A DNA stretch of 5,573 bases from Streptomyces sp. NRRL S-87 (GTDB lineage Bacteria; Actinomycetota; Actinomycetes; Streptomycetales; Streptomycetaceae). Both the position numbers and the translations under genes were made by a program. Below are positions 5,349-5,573 of the stretch, piece by piece. Location: positions 1 to 5,573 of the forward strand of contig NZ_JOGB01000114.1 in the NCBI RefSeq assembly GCF_000719335.1, in the 5' to 3' direction. The first letter of the stretch is position 1. Each line of letters begins with the position of its first letter. Under the pieces are notes generated by a model. The model was not told the origin of the DNA. It did not search any database and was given only the letters and a program-made list of their open reading frames with translations.

Positions 5349-5428
5349 TTACGTGGCTGAGGCGAAGTCGGTCCAGTGGCCGTCGACCCCCTCCCCTGCT
5401 GGTCCTTCTTTGGCGGTGCCTGGTGGGT
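5349..5428. other. Spacer between the two inverted element copies, no gene seen
   Basis: The copies are separated by about 100 bp including the second direct repeat (5429-5443). The stretch 5349-5428 contains a weak inverted repeat (GTCG at 5367-5370 with CGAC at 5382-5385) and a pyrimidine-rich patch near 5386-5398. One forward frame is open through it and begins YVAEAKSVQWPSTPSPAG, but it has no start with a ribosome binding site and runs through the palindromic arms, so it is not called as a gene. Confidence 0.5.
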
Positions 5429-5443
5429 CCCGTGGTGTGTGGG
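5429..5443 (+). repeat. 15-bp direct repeat CCCGTGGTGTGTGGG, right copy
   Basis: Exact copy of 5211-5225, in the same orientation, 5 bp before the CGCTTGAC that opens element copy 2. The flanks of the two elements are therefore in direct orientation although their cores are inverted relative to each other. Confidence 0.75.
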
Positions 5444-5449
5444 GGAGGC

Positions 5450-5573
5450 GCTTGACAGGGGTGGCAGGCTGGACCGGAGGCAGGCCCGGGCCTGGGGTGG
5501 CCGCAGGCCACGGCGAAGCCGCTTGCCCCAGGGGTGGGCCTGCCGCAGGGCCTGCAGGCCGCCCCTGTCAAGC
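5450..5573 (-). repeat. Palindrome-mosaic element, copy 2, with terminal inverted repeats
   Basis: A 124-bp element bounded by GCTTGACAGGGGT (5450-5462) and GCCCCTGTCAAGC (5561-5573), inverted repeats matching at 12 of 13 positions. The 98-bp core (5463-5560) is the inverse of copy 1. It keeps the same palindromes: AGGCCCGGGCCT (5482-5493), TGGCC-GCA-GGCCA (5498-5510), CGGC-GAA-GCCG (5511-5521), CCCC-A-GGGG (5526-5534) and GGCCTGCAGGCC (5549-5560). The right repeat ends at the last base of the window, so the outer flank and any target-site duplication cannot be seen. It has no coding capacity, so any movement would need enzymes supplied from elsewhere. TTGACA in the border looks like a -35 box, but no -10 follows at a fitting distance. 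Confidence 0.75.

Noticed and set aside
5028..5360. Forward open frame of 110 codons with VPVWAPV repeats downstream of the thiolase gene
   Set aside because: It reads through the tandem repeat and a palindromic element and shows low-complexity Gly/Pro/Arg composition. Several frames here are open only because GC-rich DNA has few stop codons.
5449..5480. Promoter suggested by TTGACA in the element border
   Set aside because: No TANNNT-type -10 lies 16-19 nt downstream, and the motif is already explained as part of a terminal inverted repeat.
5250..5573. Streptomyces telomere-like palindrome cluster, because of GGCC-GCA-GGCC hairpins
   Set aside because: Known telomeres are single terminal arrays of palindromes. 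Here the array occurs twice in inverted orientation next to housekeeping-type genes, without the known terminal sequences. The resemblance is limited to small GCA-loop hairpins.

Overview
The window looks like chromosomal DNA from Streptomyces or a close high-GC actinomycete. Third codon positions are almost always G or C, GTG starts occur, and the gene set (secreted delta-60 repeat protein, Nudix hydrolase, VanX-type M15 peptidase, small DUF962 protein, DUF35/thiolase pair) is typical of that group. No RNA gene, CRISPR array or transposase gene was found.

Layout. Positions 1-1378 (minus) hold the N-terminal 459 codons of a secreted protein: a signal peptide, seven delta-60 repeats that could form one beta-propeller, and the start of a DUF11-like domain running off the left edge. 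Positions 1379-1543 are intergenic, with a nested stem-loop that probably ends the Nudix transcript. Positions 1544-2059 (minus) encode a zinc-ribbon Nudix hydrolase. Only 24 bp away and divergent, 2084-2980 (plus) encodes an exported VanX-like D,D-dipeptidase whose 3' end runs 97 nt into a DUF962/Mpo1-like membrane protein gene (2884-3237). A 77-bp gap follows, with a perfect inverted repeat that is a good operator candidate. It precedes a two-gene operon: a DUF35 zinc-ribbon/OB-fold protein (3315-3794) and an SCP-x/lipid-transfer-type thiolase (3791-4999), joined by an ATGA overlap.

Positions 5000-5573 contain no convincing gene but are dense in repeats: three GTGACCGG-type motifs, three tandem 21-bp units that each contain a small hairpin, and two inverted copies of a roughly 98-bp element made of short palindromes. 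The right-hand copy is bounded by 12-of-13-bp terminal inverted repeats that end exactly at the window edge. The two copies differ mainly at hairpin loops, at odd palindrome centres and at one compensated base pair. This suggests that the local hairpins, not the long inverted repeat, are conserved. It is the least explained part of the window.

How the genes fit together. The DUF35 and thiolase proteins very probably act as a complex on an acyl-CoA substrate and share one regulatory region. The Nudix and M15 genes share a very compact divergent control region. The other neighbours have no obvious common pathway. All family assignments come from reading motifs by eye; no database search was run.
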